Below, piece by piece: positions 43,715-50,869 of a stretch of DNA of 64,000 nt. Numbering within the stretch: position 1 is the stretch's first letter; every line of letters begins with the position of its first letter. The DNA comes from Paenibacillus timonensis (GTDB lineage: Bacteria; Bacillota; Bacilli; Paenibacillales; Paenibacillaceae). Location of the stretch: assembly GCF_022427145.1 (NCBI RefSeq), contig NZ_JAKSXN010000009.1, forward strand, positions 37,579-101,578. The letters run 5' to 3'. The notes beneath the pieces are model-generated. The model was not told the origin of the DNA, ran no database searches, and saw only the letters and a list, made by a program, of their open reading frames with translations. A program made the translations under genes and the position numbers.

Positions 43715-44512
43715 TTGACGACAGTAACGTACAAGCTGGAAACCTTCGAGGGTCCGCTGGATTTGCTATTGCACCTCATCGACAAAGCGGAGATCGATAT
43801 CCATCAAATCTCCATCAGCGAGATCACCGATCAGTACCTCGAATATTTGCATGACATGCAGGAGCTTGAACTGGAAATAACCAGCGAGTTTCTGGTCATG
43901 GCCGCGACGCTGCTGTCGATCAAGAGCAAGCAGCTGCTGCCCAAACCACCCGTCATTGAATTGGACGATGAATTCGATTATTTGCTTGAGGATGAGGAGG
44001 ACCCGCGTGACGAGTTGATCCGCAAGCTGATCGAATATCGAAAATATAAAGGGATCGCCGAGCATTTGCATGAACGTGAATGGGAACGAAGCTTGATTTT
44101 CTCCAAGGAACCGGAGGATTTGACGCCGTTCATGCCGGAAGTGCAGGAGAACCCGGTTAAGGGATTGCACGCCGCCGACTTGATAGCCGTCTTTCAGAAG
44201 GCGATTCGCCGGGCGGCCAAGCGCAACACGGTGGCGCGGATTCACCGCGACGAGATTTCCGTCAAGGACCGGATCAAGGAGGTTGTGGCCGCGCTTGAGC
44301 AGGCGGGCATGGGAGGGCGGCTGCTGTTTTCCAAGCTGCTGCATCCCGAAATGTATCGGCATGAAATCGTCGTCACGTTCCTGGCCGTTCTGGAGCTGAT
44401 GAAGATGAAACAGATCGTCTGTTATCAGAACAGGCTATTCGACGATATTGTCATGGAGTGGAGAGGGGAAGGAAAGATCGATGAATTTTCAGGAATTGAA
44501 ATCGATTATTGA
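43715..44512 (+). CDS. scpA: Segregation and condensation protein A
   Basis: The kleisin subunit of the SMC-ScpAB condensin. The 265-residue protein has the N-terminal FEGPLDLLLHLIDKAEIDIH, the LVMAATLLSIKSKQLLP helix and a C-terminal winged helix (VTFLAVLELMKMKQI). The TTG at 43715 is eight bases after GGTGGAGG; an upstream ATG at 43691 overlaps that site. It overlaps scpB by 32 bases, so the two subunits are translationally coupled. Confidence 0.93.
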   Translation: MTTVTYKLETFEGPLDLLLHLIDKAEIDIHQISISEITDQYLEYLHDMQELELEITSEFLVMAATLLSIKSKQLLPKPPVIELDDEFDYLLEDEEDPRDELIRKLIEYRKYKGIAEHLHEREWERSLIFSKEPEDLTPFMPEVQENPVKGLHAADLIAVFQKAIRRAAKRNTVARIHRDEISVKDRIKEVVAALEQAGMGGRLLFSKLLHPEMYRHEIVVTFLAVLELMKMKQIVCYQNRLFDDIVMEWRGEGKIDEFSGIEIDY

Positions 44513-45131
44513 GGGGTTGCTATTTTTGGCCGGCGAAGAAGGCCTGAGCCTGAAGCAGCTGGCCGAAGTGACGGAGCAGCGGCAGGAGGTGGTTTCGGAT
44601 GCCCTGCTTGACATGAAGTCGTCCTTCGAACGAGCCGGCAGAGGGCTGCAAATCGTGCAAATTGCTGGCAGCTACCAGCTGGCGACGCTCCCGGAGCATG
44701 CCCCTTATTTCGAACGTCTGGCTTATTCGCCTTCGCGTTCGACCTTATCCCAGGCCGCGCTCGAGACGTTATCGATTATCGCTTACCGGCAACCGATAAC
44801 CCGGGTGGAAATCGAGGAGATCCGCGGGGTGAAATCGGAGCGGGCCATTCATTCGTTGGTGAACAAGGATTTGATCGAGGAGGTTGGCCGCGCCGAAGCG
44901 ATCGGGCGACCGATTTTATACGGCACGACTAAGGCGTTCCTTGATTATTTCGGCCTGGCCAGCTTGAAGGACCTTCCGGATTTGGCCGATTTCGAGAGCG
45001 CCGAACAGTTGGAAGAAGAAACGCAGTTGCTGTTTCAACGGCTAGAGGAACAACAGTTGACCTTCGATGACGTAAACGACGAGGCTTTAGCGCCGCCGGA
45101 GGAGCGTCAGGATGCGGATAACGAAAACTAA
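44481..45131 (+). CDS. scpB: Segregation and condensation protein B
   Basis: The winged-helix partner of ScpA in the condensin complex. The 216-residue protein has IIEGLLFLAGEEGLSLKQLA, the central TLSQAALETLSIIAYRQPIT and GRPILYGTTKAFLDYFGL, then an acidic C-terminal tail. The ATG at 44481 follows GGGGAAGGA within the end of scpA. Confidence 0.94.
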   Translation: MNFQELKSIIEGLLFLAGEEGLSLKQLAEVTEQRQEVVSDALLDMKSSFERAGRGLQIVQIAGSYQLATLPEHAPYFERLAYSPSRSTLSQAALETLSIIAYRQPITRVEIEEIRGVKSERAIHSLVNKDLIEEVGRAEAIGRPILYGTTKAFLDYFGLASLKDLPDLADFESAEQLEEETQLLFQRLEEQQLTFDDVNDEALAPPEERQDADNEN

Positions 45132-45140
45132 ACAATCCAT

Positions 45141-45173
45141 AAAACGCCGGAGAAGTCCCTCCGGCGTTTTTTT
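45141..45173 (+). terminator. Terminator after scpB
   Basis: AAACGCCGGAG (45142-45152), a six-base loop, CTCCGGCGTTT (45159-45169) and a T-run. Confidence 0.94.
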
Positions 45174-45277
45174 GCGCCGAAATGCTGCTTCGTGACCCAT
45201 ACCGACGAATTTTTTCCTATTGGGCAAGCCATACTACGATGGAGAATTTTTATCTGATAGGTATGGAGGGCTTTCCC

Positions 45278-45961
45278 GTGTGGATTTGGCTCGGAGGCAT
45301 CCTGATCCTGCTGCTGCTTATAGCCGCCTTGATTTTGCTGTCTACAATTACGCTCCATTTGACCCTGCGCAAGAAGAACCGGGATGATACGATCCTGCTG
45401 GATGTCACGATGCTCTACGGCTTTGTTCGCATGCACTATCAAGTGCCCTCGGTTCGGCTCAAGAACTGGCGCGACGGCCTGCAGATCGAGAAGAATCGGC
45501 CAGAGAACGTATTGCAGAAGGAGTCTTCAAGCGTTGACCAAAAAGTAAACAAGGACCAAGTCCAGCAATGGATGGACGAGTTCGAACGGATGCTCAAGGC
45601 GACCAGCGGGTTTAAGGTTTGGCTTCGCGCCACGCTCCGCCGCGTATCGTTCCGCCAGTTGGAATGGTCGACGAATGTGGGTTTGCAGGATGCGGCCCAT
45701 ACCGCGACATTAACCGGAGCTTTATGGGGAGTGAAGTCCACGCTCGTCGGGTGGTTGACCCAACATATTACATTAAAGAAAAGACCGAAGTTGTTCGTCG
45801 TTCCCGTATTTGATGGTACGCCGTTATTTTCCACGGAATTTCGCTGCATAGCGAAAATTCGCTGCGGTTATGCTATATATGCTGGACTGGTACTTATAGT
45901 TCGCGTGCTAAAAGTGAAGGGAGGAGTGAAAAAATGGCTGACCATCCTATTCAAGGATTAA
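45278..45961 (+). CDS. DUF2953 membrane protein (YtfI-like)
   Basis: A 227-residue protein with an N-terminal membrane helix (about residues 2-24, IWLGGILILLLLIAALILLS), a soluble middle with a predicted amphipathic helix, and another hydrophobic stretch near the C-terminus. It fits DUF2953, whose B. subtilis member ytfI also precedes ytfJ. Function is unknown but linked to sporulation by this pairing. I choose the GTG at 45278, eight bases after GGAGGG; ATGs at 45263 and 45239 lack good sites. It overlaps ytfJ by 28 bases. Confidence 0.72.
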   Translation: MWIWLGGILILLLLIAALILLSTITLHLTLRKKNRDDTILLDVTMLYGFVRMHYQVPSVRLKNWRDGLQIEKNRPENVLQKESSSVDQKVNKDQVQQWMDEFERMLKATSGFKVWLRATLRRVSFRQLEWSTNVGLQDAAHTATLTGALWGVKSTLVGWLTQHITLKKRPKLFVVPVFDGTPLFSTEFRCIAKIRCGYAIYAGLVLIVRVLKVKGGVKKWLTILFKD

Positions 45962-46431
45962 TGCAAACCGCCATGGAAAACATCAAGGAAATGGTTGATG
46001 TCAACACGATTGTGGGCGAGCCAGTCGAAACGCCGGACGGCAGCGTGATTCTGCCGATTAGCCGCGTAGGCTTCGGTTTTGCCGCCGGAGGTAGCGATTT
46101 CAATATTGAGGACGGCCACGATAAATCGGCCTCAGGCACTTCCGAGCACGGCAAAGCCCGTCCGTTCGGCGGCGGTAGCGGCGGCGGGGTATCGATCAAT
46201 CCGATCGCGTTCCTCGTCGTTGGAAAGCCGGGGGTACACATCGTACCGCTTGATAACCAGACGCATTTGGTCGAAAAGATCATCGATTCGGTACCTGGCG
46301 TCATCGACAGAATCCAGTCCATGTTCCCGAACCAACATACAACTGCGGGTACCTCGATGGCCACGGCGCAGGCCGCTCAAAACGCGATGCAGGAATCGGC
46401 TGCACGAAACGGCATCAACCCGTTTTCCTAA
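45934..46431 (+). CDS. ytfJ: Sporulation protein YtfJ (GerW family)
   Basis: A 165-residue spore protein of the GerW/YtfJ family, required for normal germination in Bacillus. The conserved core is VDVNTIVGEPVETPDGSVIL followed by PISRVGFGFAAGG, a glycine-rich GGGSGGGVSINPIAFLVV and a C-terminal helix. It overlaps the DUF2953 gene and has its own site, GGGAGGAG. Confidence 0.9.
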   Translation: MADHPIQGLMQTAMENIKEMVDVNTIVGEPVETPDGSVILPISRVGFGFAAGGSDFNIEDGHDKSASGTSEHGKARPFGGGSGGGVSINPIAFLVVGKPGVHIVPLDNQTHLVEKIIDSVPGVIDRIQSMFPNQHTTAGTSMATAQAAQNAMQESAARNGINPFS

Positions 46432-46447
46432 CCGCCTTTCGACCGTT

Positions 46448-46480
46448 GATCCTTTCCGGACTTCCGGGAGGGGTCTTTTT
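46448..46480 (+). terminator. Terminator after ytfJ
   Basis: GATCCTTTCCGG (46448-46459) pairs, with G-U pairs, to CCGGGAGGGGTC (46464-46475), then TTTTT. Confidence 0.85.
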
Positions 46481-46516
46481 ATTGATTCAGGGTGGGACAT
46501 ACTCTCCTGAATTACC

Positions 46517-46545
46517 GCATATTGTATACAAGGACACGCTACAGT
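46517..46545 (+). promoter_or_regulatory. Putative SigE promoter of dacB
   Basis: GCATATT (46517-46523) matches the SigE -35 consensus KMATATT fully. After 14 bp GCTACAGT (46538-46545) matches five of eight positions of CATACAHT. dacB-spmAB is SigE-controlled in B. subtilis. Confidence 0.58.
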
Positions 46546-46569
46546 ACCTGTTACCGGAGGAATCAGCTT

Positions 46570-47769
46570 ATGAGGAAAAATGCACCTGACCGCAGATTTC
46601 GCGCGTTTCGCGGTTTCTTGGCCGCCATGGTTCTGCTGGGTTGCCTAAGCCCGCAACCGGTACAAGCCGCCCCAGCCGCGCCATCGATCCATGCCCAGGC
46701 CGCTGCGGTCATTGACGTGACTTCGGGCCGTCTGCTGTATAGTCTGCGCGGGGACGAGCAGCTGCCGATCGCCAGCTTGACCAAAATCATGACAGCCATC
46801 GTTGCCATCGAGCATGGCAAGCTTTCGGATACGGTCACCGTCGGAAGAAACGCTTACGCTAAGGAAGGTTCGTCCATCTATCTGCATTTGGGGGAAGAGA
46901 TGAGCCTGGAAAATATGCTGTATGGGCTGATGCTCCGTTCGGGCAACGATGCGGCCACCGCCATAGCCGAGCACGTTGGCGGATCGGAAGAGGGCTTCGT
47001 TTACTTGATGAACGAGAAAGCCAAGCTGCTCGGACTTACGCATACCCATTTTCAGAATCCGCACGGCTTGGACGCCAAAGGGCATTATTCGTCAGCCAAC
47101 GATTTGGCCAAGCTGACGAGCTATGCGTTGAAAAATCCGCATTTTAAAGAGATCGTCCGCACGCCCAGCAAAAACGCGCCGAATCCTAACGATCCTTGGG
47201 ATTATAAATGGCTGAACAAGAATAAGATGCTGCGATTCTACGACGGGGCGGACGGCGTCAAAACCGGCTACACCAAAATCGCCAAGCGGTGTCTGGTGAG
47301 CTCCGCCACCCGCGGCGGACAGCAAATCGCCGTTATCACCTTAAATGACGGAGATGATTGGAACGACCACCGGAAGCTGCTGGACTACGGCTTTGCCAAC
47401 TTTCCGTTGACGACGTTGATCCGCGAAGGACAGTCTGTCGAGAACGGCCTGGTCACCGGGGCGGAATTCAAATATGCTTTGGCGCCGGAAGAAGCGGATC
47501 AAATCGAAAGAAGGCTGAAGCTGAGCACGACGCGCTCAGGGTCGTTCGGTTACCGCGGGAAAATCAGCGTCCTGCTGAAGGGGGAAGAGATCGGCACGGT
47601 ACCGGTCTACGATAAAGTCAGCTACAGCCCGTCCAAAACGGGAGAGGGCAGCGCACCGAAAGTTGACGGAGCCTTTGGTTCCGCCTCGAACAGCAAGGTC
47701 ATCCGGCTGCCTTCCGATTGGTCCGGTTCGCTGAAGAAAGTGCTGCAGTCCCTGCTGTTTGACGTTTAA
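46570..47769 (+). CDS. dacB: D-alanyl-D-alanine carboxypeptidase (spore cortex type)
   Basis: An S11-family penicillin-binding protein (PBP5*) that sets cross-linking of the spore cortex. The 399-residue precursor has a signal peptide (1 to about 33, VQAA-PAA) and the active-site motifs SxxK at S69-K72 (SLTK), SGN at 124-126 and KTG at 231-233. It is followed by spmA and spmB, the same operon as in B. subtilis. Start after CCGGAGGA. Confidence 0.92.
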   Translation: MRKNAPDRRFRAFRGFLAAMVLLGCLSPQPVQAAPAAPSIHAQAAAVIDVTSGRLLYSLRGDEQLPIASLTKIMTAIVAIEHGKLSDTVTVGRNAYAKEGSSIYLHLGEEMSLENMLYGLMLRSGNDAATAIAEHVGGSEEGFVYLMNEKAKLLGLTHTHFQNPHGLDAKGHYSSANDLAKLTSYALKNPHFKEIVRTPSKNAPNPNDPWDYKWLNKNKMLRFYDGADGVKTGYTKIAKRCLVSSATRGGQQIAVITLNDGDDWNDHRKLLDYGFANFPLTTLIREGQSVENGLVTGAEFKYALAPEEADQIERRLKLSTTRSGSFGYRGKISVLLKGEEIGTVPVYDKVSYSPSKTGEGSAPKVDGAFGSASNSKVIRLPSDWSGSLKKVLQSLLFDV

Positions 47770-47809
47770 ATTACGGGAGAAACGCAGGACAGGGCAAGGA
47801 GGGGGAAAA

Positions 47810-48439
47810 ATGGTCAATAAAATATGGCTTGCGCTCATTCTGATTGGGTTTCTCTTTGCTGCCGTAAAAGGGGACATCGGAGTCGTCACCCAAGCGGCGT
47901 TCGATGGGGCCGCGACCGGCGTGACCGTATGTTTCGGCTTGATCAGCGTCCTGGTGTTCTGGCTTGGCATCATGCGGCTAGCCGAGGATTCCGGGTTGGT
48001 CAAGACGATTTCCCGGTTGCTCGGACCGATCGTAGGGTATTTGTTCCCTGACGTGCCGAAGAATCATCCAGCCATGGGATATATTCTATCGAACATGAGC
48101 GCGAATCTGCTTGGGCTGGGGAATGCGGCAACACCCATGGGAATCCGGGCAATGCAGGCGCTGCAGGAATTGAATCCGGACAAACAGACGGCTTCCCCGG
48201 CGATGTGTACCTTGTTGGCGCTCAACACAGCCAGCATTACGCTGATCCCGACGACGCTCATTGCGATCCGGATCAATTTTCATTCCGCCAATCCGGCAGA
48301 GATCGTGGGCTCTACGCTGCTTGCGACCGCAATCGCCACGATGGCGGCCATTGTGGCCGACCGTTGGTATCGCAGGCGCAACACTTATCGCACCCCGCCA
48401 CAGACCACGGCGCCGCCCAATATCTCGCTGAAAGGGTGA
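47810..48439 (+). CDS. spmA: Spore maturation protein A
   Basis: A 209-residue membrane protein with the nucleoside-recognition (Gate) domain: FDGAATGVTVCFGLISVLVF and the conserved SNMSANLLGLGNAATPMG. SpmA and SpmB together affect spore-core dehydration. About five membrane helices; short hydrophilic tail. The start follows AAGGAGGGGG. Confidence 0.93.
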   Translation: MVNKIWLALILIGFLFAAVKGDIGVVTQAAFDGAATGVTVCFGLISVLVFWLGIMRLAEDSGLVKTISRLLGPIVGYLFPDVPKNHPAMGYILSNMSANLLGLGNAATPMGIRAMQALQELNPDKQTASPAMCTLLALNTASITLIPTTLIAIRINFHSANPAEIVGSTLLATAIATMAAIVADRWYRRRNTYRTPPQTTAPPNISLKG

Positions 48440-48445
48440 GGCACA

Positions 48446-48979
48446 TTGCTGGACTGGATCAATCTTATTTCCGCATGGGCGGTACCGGTGATGATCGCGT
48501 TCATTCCGCTATATGCTTATTTCAAAAAAGTGCCGGTATACGAATCGTTCGTAGATGGGGCTAAGGACGGCTTTTCGACCGCCATCGGCATCATCCCGCA
48601 TCTGGTGGGCATGATGGTGGCCATCAGCGTATTCCGCGCTTCGGGGGCGCTGGATTTTTTCGTCGGATGGATGGCTCCCTTGCTGTCCTGGCTGCGGGTT
48701 CCGCCGGAAGTGCTGCCGCTTGGCTTCCTCCGCCCTTTGACAGGGACCGGGTCGCTTGCGTTTACGACCGACCTGATCAAAACCTACGGTCCGGATTCGA
48801 TGATCGGCCGGATTGCCTCCACGATTCAAGGAAGTACCGATACGACGTTGTACGTTTTGACGGTTTATTTTGGGGCCGTGGGTATCCGGAACGGCCGTTA
48901 TGCCTTAAAGGTTGGTTTGTTTTCAGATGTTGTCGGCTTTATCGCGGCGATCGCCGTTTGCCTGCTCTTATTCGGATAA
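48446..48979 (+). CDS. spmB: Spore maturation protein B
   Basis: The 177-residue partner of SpmA, again a Gate-domain protein: FVDGAKDGFSTAIGIIPHLV and FLRPLTGTGSLAFTTDL. TTG start after GGGTGAGG, six bases after the spmA stop. The operon ends with a terminator. Confidence 0.93.
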   Translation: MLDWINLISAWAVPVMIAFIPLYAYFKKVPVYESFVDGAKDGFSTAIGIIPHLVGMMVAISVFRASGALDFFVGWMAPLLSWLRVPPEVLPLGFLRPLTGTGSLAFTTDLIKTYGPDSMIGRIASTIQGSTDTTLYVLTVYFGAVGIRNGRYALKVGLFSDVVGFIAAIAVCLLLFG

Positions 48980-49010
48980 TTCCTACATATCGGTTATGTT
49001 GCCAAGTGTG

Positions 49011-49049
49011 AACCGCCTGCAGCTCTTCTTAGCTGACGAGGCGGTTTTT
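49011..49049 (+). terminator. Terminator after spmB
   Basis: AACCGCCT (49011-49018) pairs with AGGCGGTT (49039-49046); an inner CAGCT/AGCTG adds to the stem, and TTTTT follows. Confidence 0.88.
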
Positions 49050-49069
49050 GCGGTTTCTCCGCACGGCTA

Positions 49070-49098
49070 TTGTGATTTTGCCTTTCGGTGGGTATCAT
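49070..49098 (+). promoter_or_regulatory. SigA promoter of rluB
   Basis: TTGTGA (49070-49075), 17 bp, TATCAT (49093-49098), 23 bp before the start. Confidence 0.62.
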
Positions 49099-49121
49099 GT
49101 GTATGAGGTGACTTAGCGAAA

Positions 49122-49868
49122 ATGGAGAGATTACAGAAAATATTGGCCGCTGCAGGCGTGGCATCGCGCCGCAAATGCGAGGAATTGATTCTGAGCGGCA
49201 AAGTTCAGGTAAACGGGGAAACCGTCACGACCCTCGGCACGAAAGCCGATCCGGCCGTTGACGTCATCACCGTCGAGGGAAAATCTATCGGCAAGGAGAA
49301 GAAGCTGTATCTTGTGTTCAACAAACCGAAAGGCGTGATCACGAGCGCTTCCGATCCTCAGGGCCGCAAAATCGTCACCGACTACTTAAAAGGAATCACC
49401 GAGCGGGTTTACCCGGTAGGCCGGCTTGACTATGATACCGAAGGTTTGTTGCTGCTGACCAACGACGGCGAGTTTGCTCATCTGCTGACGCACCCGAAGC
49501 ATCATGTGCCGAAGACGTATCATGCAACGGTCAAAGGGGTGCCGCATGGCTCGGCGCTGGACAAGCTCAAGCAAGGCGTGATGCTGGAGGACGGAATGAC
49601 CGCCCCTGCGGAGGTAGAGTACCAAGACATCGACCCGGAGGGCAAATTCTCGACGATCTCGATCACCATCCATGAAGGCAGAAACCGCCAGGTACGCCGC
49701 ATGTTTGATGCGATCTCGCACCCGGTGACCAAGCTGAAACGCATATCTTTCGGCGATTTGTACCTCGGCAACCTAAAACGCGGCCTCTATCGCCACTTGA
49801 CGAAAGAAGAGGTCGAAAGCCTTTATAAACAAGCCCGCACCACCACTCCCCCCACCCCTAAGCGCTAG
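49122..49868 (+). CDS. rluB: Ribosomal large-subunit pseudouridine synthase B
   Basis: Makes a pseudouridine in 23S rRNA. The 248-residue protein has an N-terminal S4 RNA-binding domain (MERLQKILAAAGVASRR, residues 1-60) and the RsuA/RluB catalytic motif with D103 in GRLDYDTEGLLLLTNDG. Its position after spmB and before the res operon matches B. subtilis. Confidence 0.94.
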   Translation: MERLQKILAAAGVASRRKCEELILSGKVQVNGETVTTLGTKADPAVDVITVEGKSIGKEKKLYLVFNKPKGVITSASDPQGRKIVTDYLKGITERVYPVGRLDYDTEGLLLLTNDGEFAHLLTHPKHHVPKTYHATVKGVPHGSALDKLKQGVMLEDGMTAPAEVEYQDIDPEGKFSTISITIHEGRNRQVRRMFDAISHPVTKLKRISFGDLYLGNLKRGLYRHLTKEEVESLYKQARTTTPPTPKR

Positions 49869-49884
49869 AAATGCGGTGAACAGG

Positions 49885-50180
49885 AGGTAAGGGCAACAGG
49901 GTGAAACGATTCTGAAGAAGCGAAGCGCCAAGGCCCTATGGATTGAACAGTAGCACGGAAAGTGGCAAAGGGGAAAATGATTCTGAAGAAGCGGAGCGTT
50001 CGCCTTTGTGAGCGGAATTCTACCTTTAAATCGCAATTAAAGAATTCCGCGAGCAACAGCGATCGTAAGAACATTTTGCCCGGCTGCCCCTGCCGTAGCC
50101 AACCATCGTTCAAACATTAAGGCTAAAAAGCGACGCCACGTTTCGTAAGAAATATTTCGCCTGACCGCCTCTGCCCCACT
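49885..50180. repeat. Repeat-rich intergenic element between rluB and resA
   Basis: The 450-base gene-free gap holds several imperfect repeats. GATTCTGAAGAAGCG occurs twice within similar ~48-bp units (near 49888-49935 and 49957-50005). GCGGAATT (50012-50019) and AATTCCGC (50043-50050) form an inverted repeat with an inner CTTTAA/TTAAAG. A CGTAAGAA...GCC...CTGCC unit occurs twice (near 50067 and 50144). The arrangement is roughly two units, a dyad, two units. No coding capacity is apparent, and it resembles a MITE-like or dispersed intergenic element. Confidence 0.6.
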
Positions 50181-50228
50181 TTTTCCCCTCATTTCTAGCG
50201 CGTCACATAATATTCATATTTCCCCGGG

Positions 50229-50256
50229 CTGAAACTGTGGCAAATATCGTTATAAT
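50229..50256 (+). promoter_or_regulatory. Putative promoter of the resABCDE operon
   Basis: CTGAAA (50229-50234), 16 bp, TATAAT (50251-50256). A second possible -10, TATGAT, lies at 50289-50294 downstream of an 11-bp repeat array. Confidence 0.5.
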
Positions 50257-50257
50257 G

Positions 50258-50285
50258 TTCATAGAGTGTTCACGATTTGTTCAAC
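50258..50285 (+). promoter_or_regulatory. Tandem TTCA repeats with 11-bp period (OmpR/PhoP-type site)
   Basis: TTCATA, TTCACG and TTCAAC begin at 50258, 50269 and 50280, exactly 11 bp apart, the spacing of OmpR/PhoB-class response-regulator boxes. In B. subtilis the resA promoter is controlled by PhoP and ResD. Which regulator binds here is not known, and the array lies downstream of the best -10, so its role could be activation of the second -10 or repression. Confidence 0.5.
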
Positions 50286-50319
50286 ACTTATGATTATTGT
50301 CATAGAAAGGAAGTTAACT

Positions 50320-50847
50320 ATGGGGAAGGCGAGACGGCCAGTCCAAATCGTCATCTTGCTGCTGATCGTCGTCCTGGGCGGATATGCCATCGGGACCGCG
50401 GTATCCGGCGGCGAAGCCGATAAACCAAAGCAAGGCGGCAAACCGCCGGCTTTTAAGCTGCTCGGTTTGGATGGACAGGTACATACGTTGGATGATTACA
50501 AAGGCCAAACGGTTGTCCTGAATTTCTGGGCTACCTGGTGCACCTATTGCGTGAAAGAGATGCCGGCACTGCAAGCCCAGTGGGAAAAATGGCGCGAGCA
50601 AGGCGTCGTCGTGTTGGGCATCAACACGGGCGAAGACGAGATGACCGTGCAAAATTTCGTCAAGCAAACGGGCGTGGATTTTCCCATTCTATTTGATTCC
50701 GATAATACCACGACCCGCGATTATGGCATCGTGCCGATGCCAACGACGTTTTTTATCGGCAAGAACGGCAAAATCTCCTCCATTCATCAAGGCGAGCTGA
50801 ACTTGGATACGTTGGATGACCAAATCAAGCAGCTGGTGGATCTTTGA
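50320..50847 (+). CDS. resA: Thiol-disulfide oxidoreductase ResA
   Basis: A membrane-anchored, outward-facing thioredoxin-fold protein that reduces apocytochrome c before heme attachment. The 175-residue product has an N-terminal anchor (about 7-27) and the redox pair C74/C77 in FWATWCTYC; the intervening residues are Thr-Tyr rather than the Glu-Pro of B. subtilis ResA. Later landmarks are the cis-proline segment VPMPTTFFI. First gene of the res operon. Confidence 0.92.
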   Translation: MGKARRPVQIVILLLIVVLGGYAIGTAVSGGEADKPKQGGKPPAFKLLGLDGQVHTLDDYKGQTVVLNFWATWCTYCVKEMPALQAQWEKWREQGVVVLGINTGEDEMTVQNFVKQTGVDFPILFDSDNTTTRDYGIVPMPTTFFIGKNGKISSIHQGELNLDTLDDQIKQLVDL

Positions 50848-50869
50848 CGACGAGAGGAGGGCATAATCC

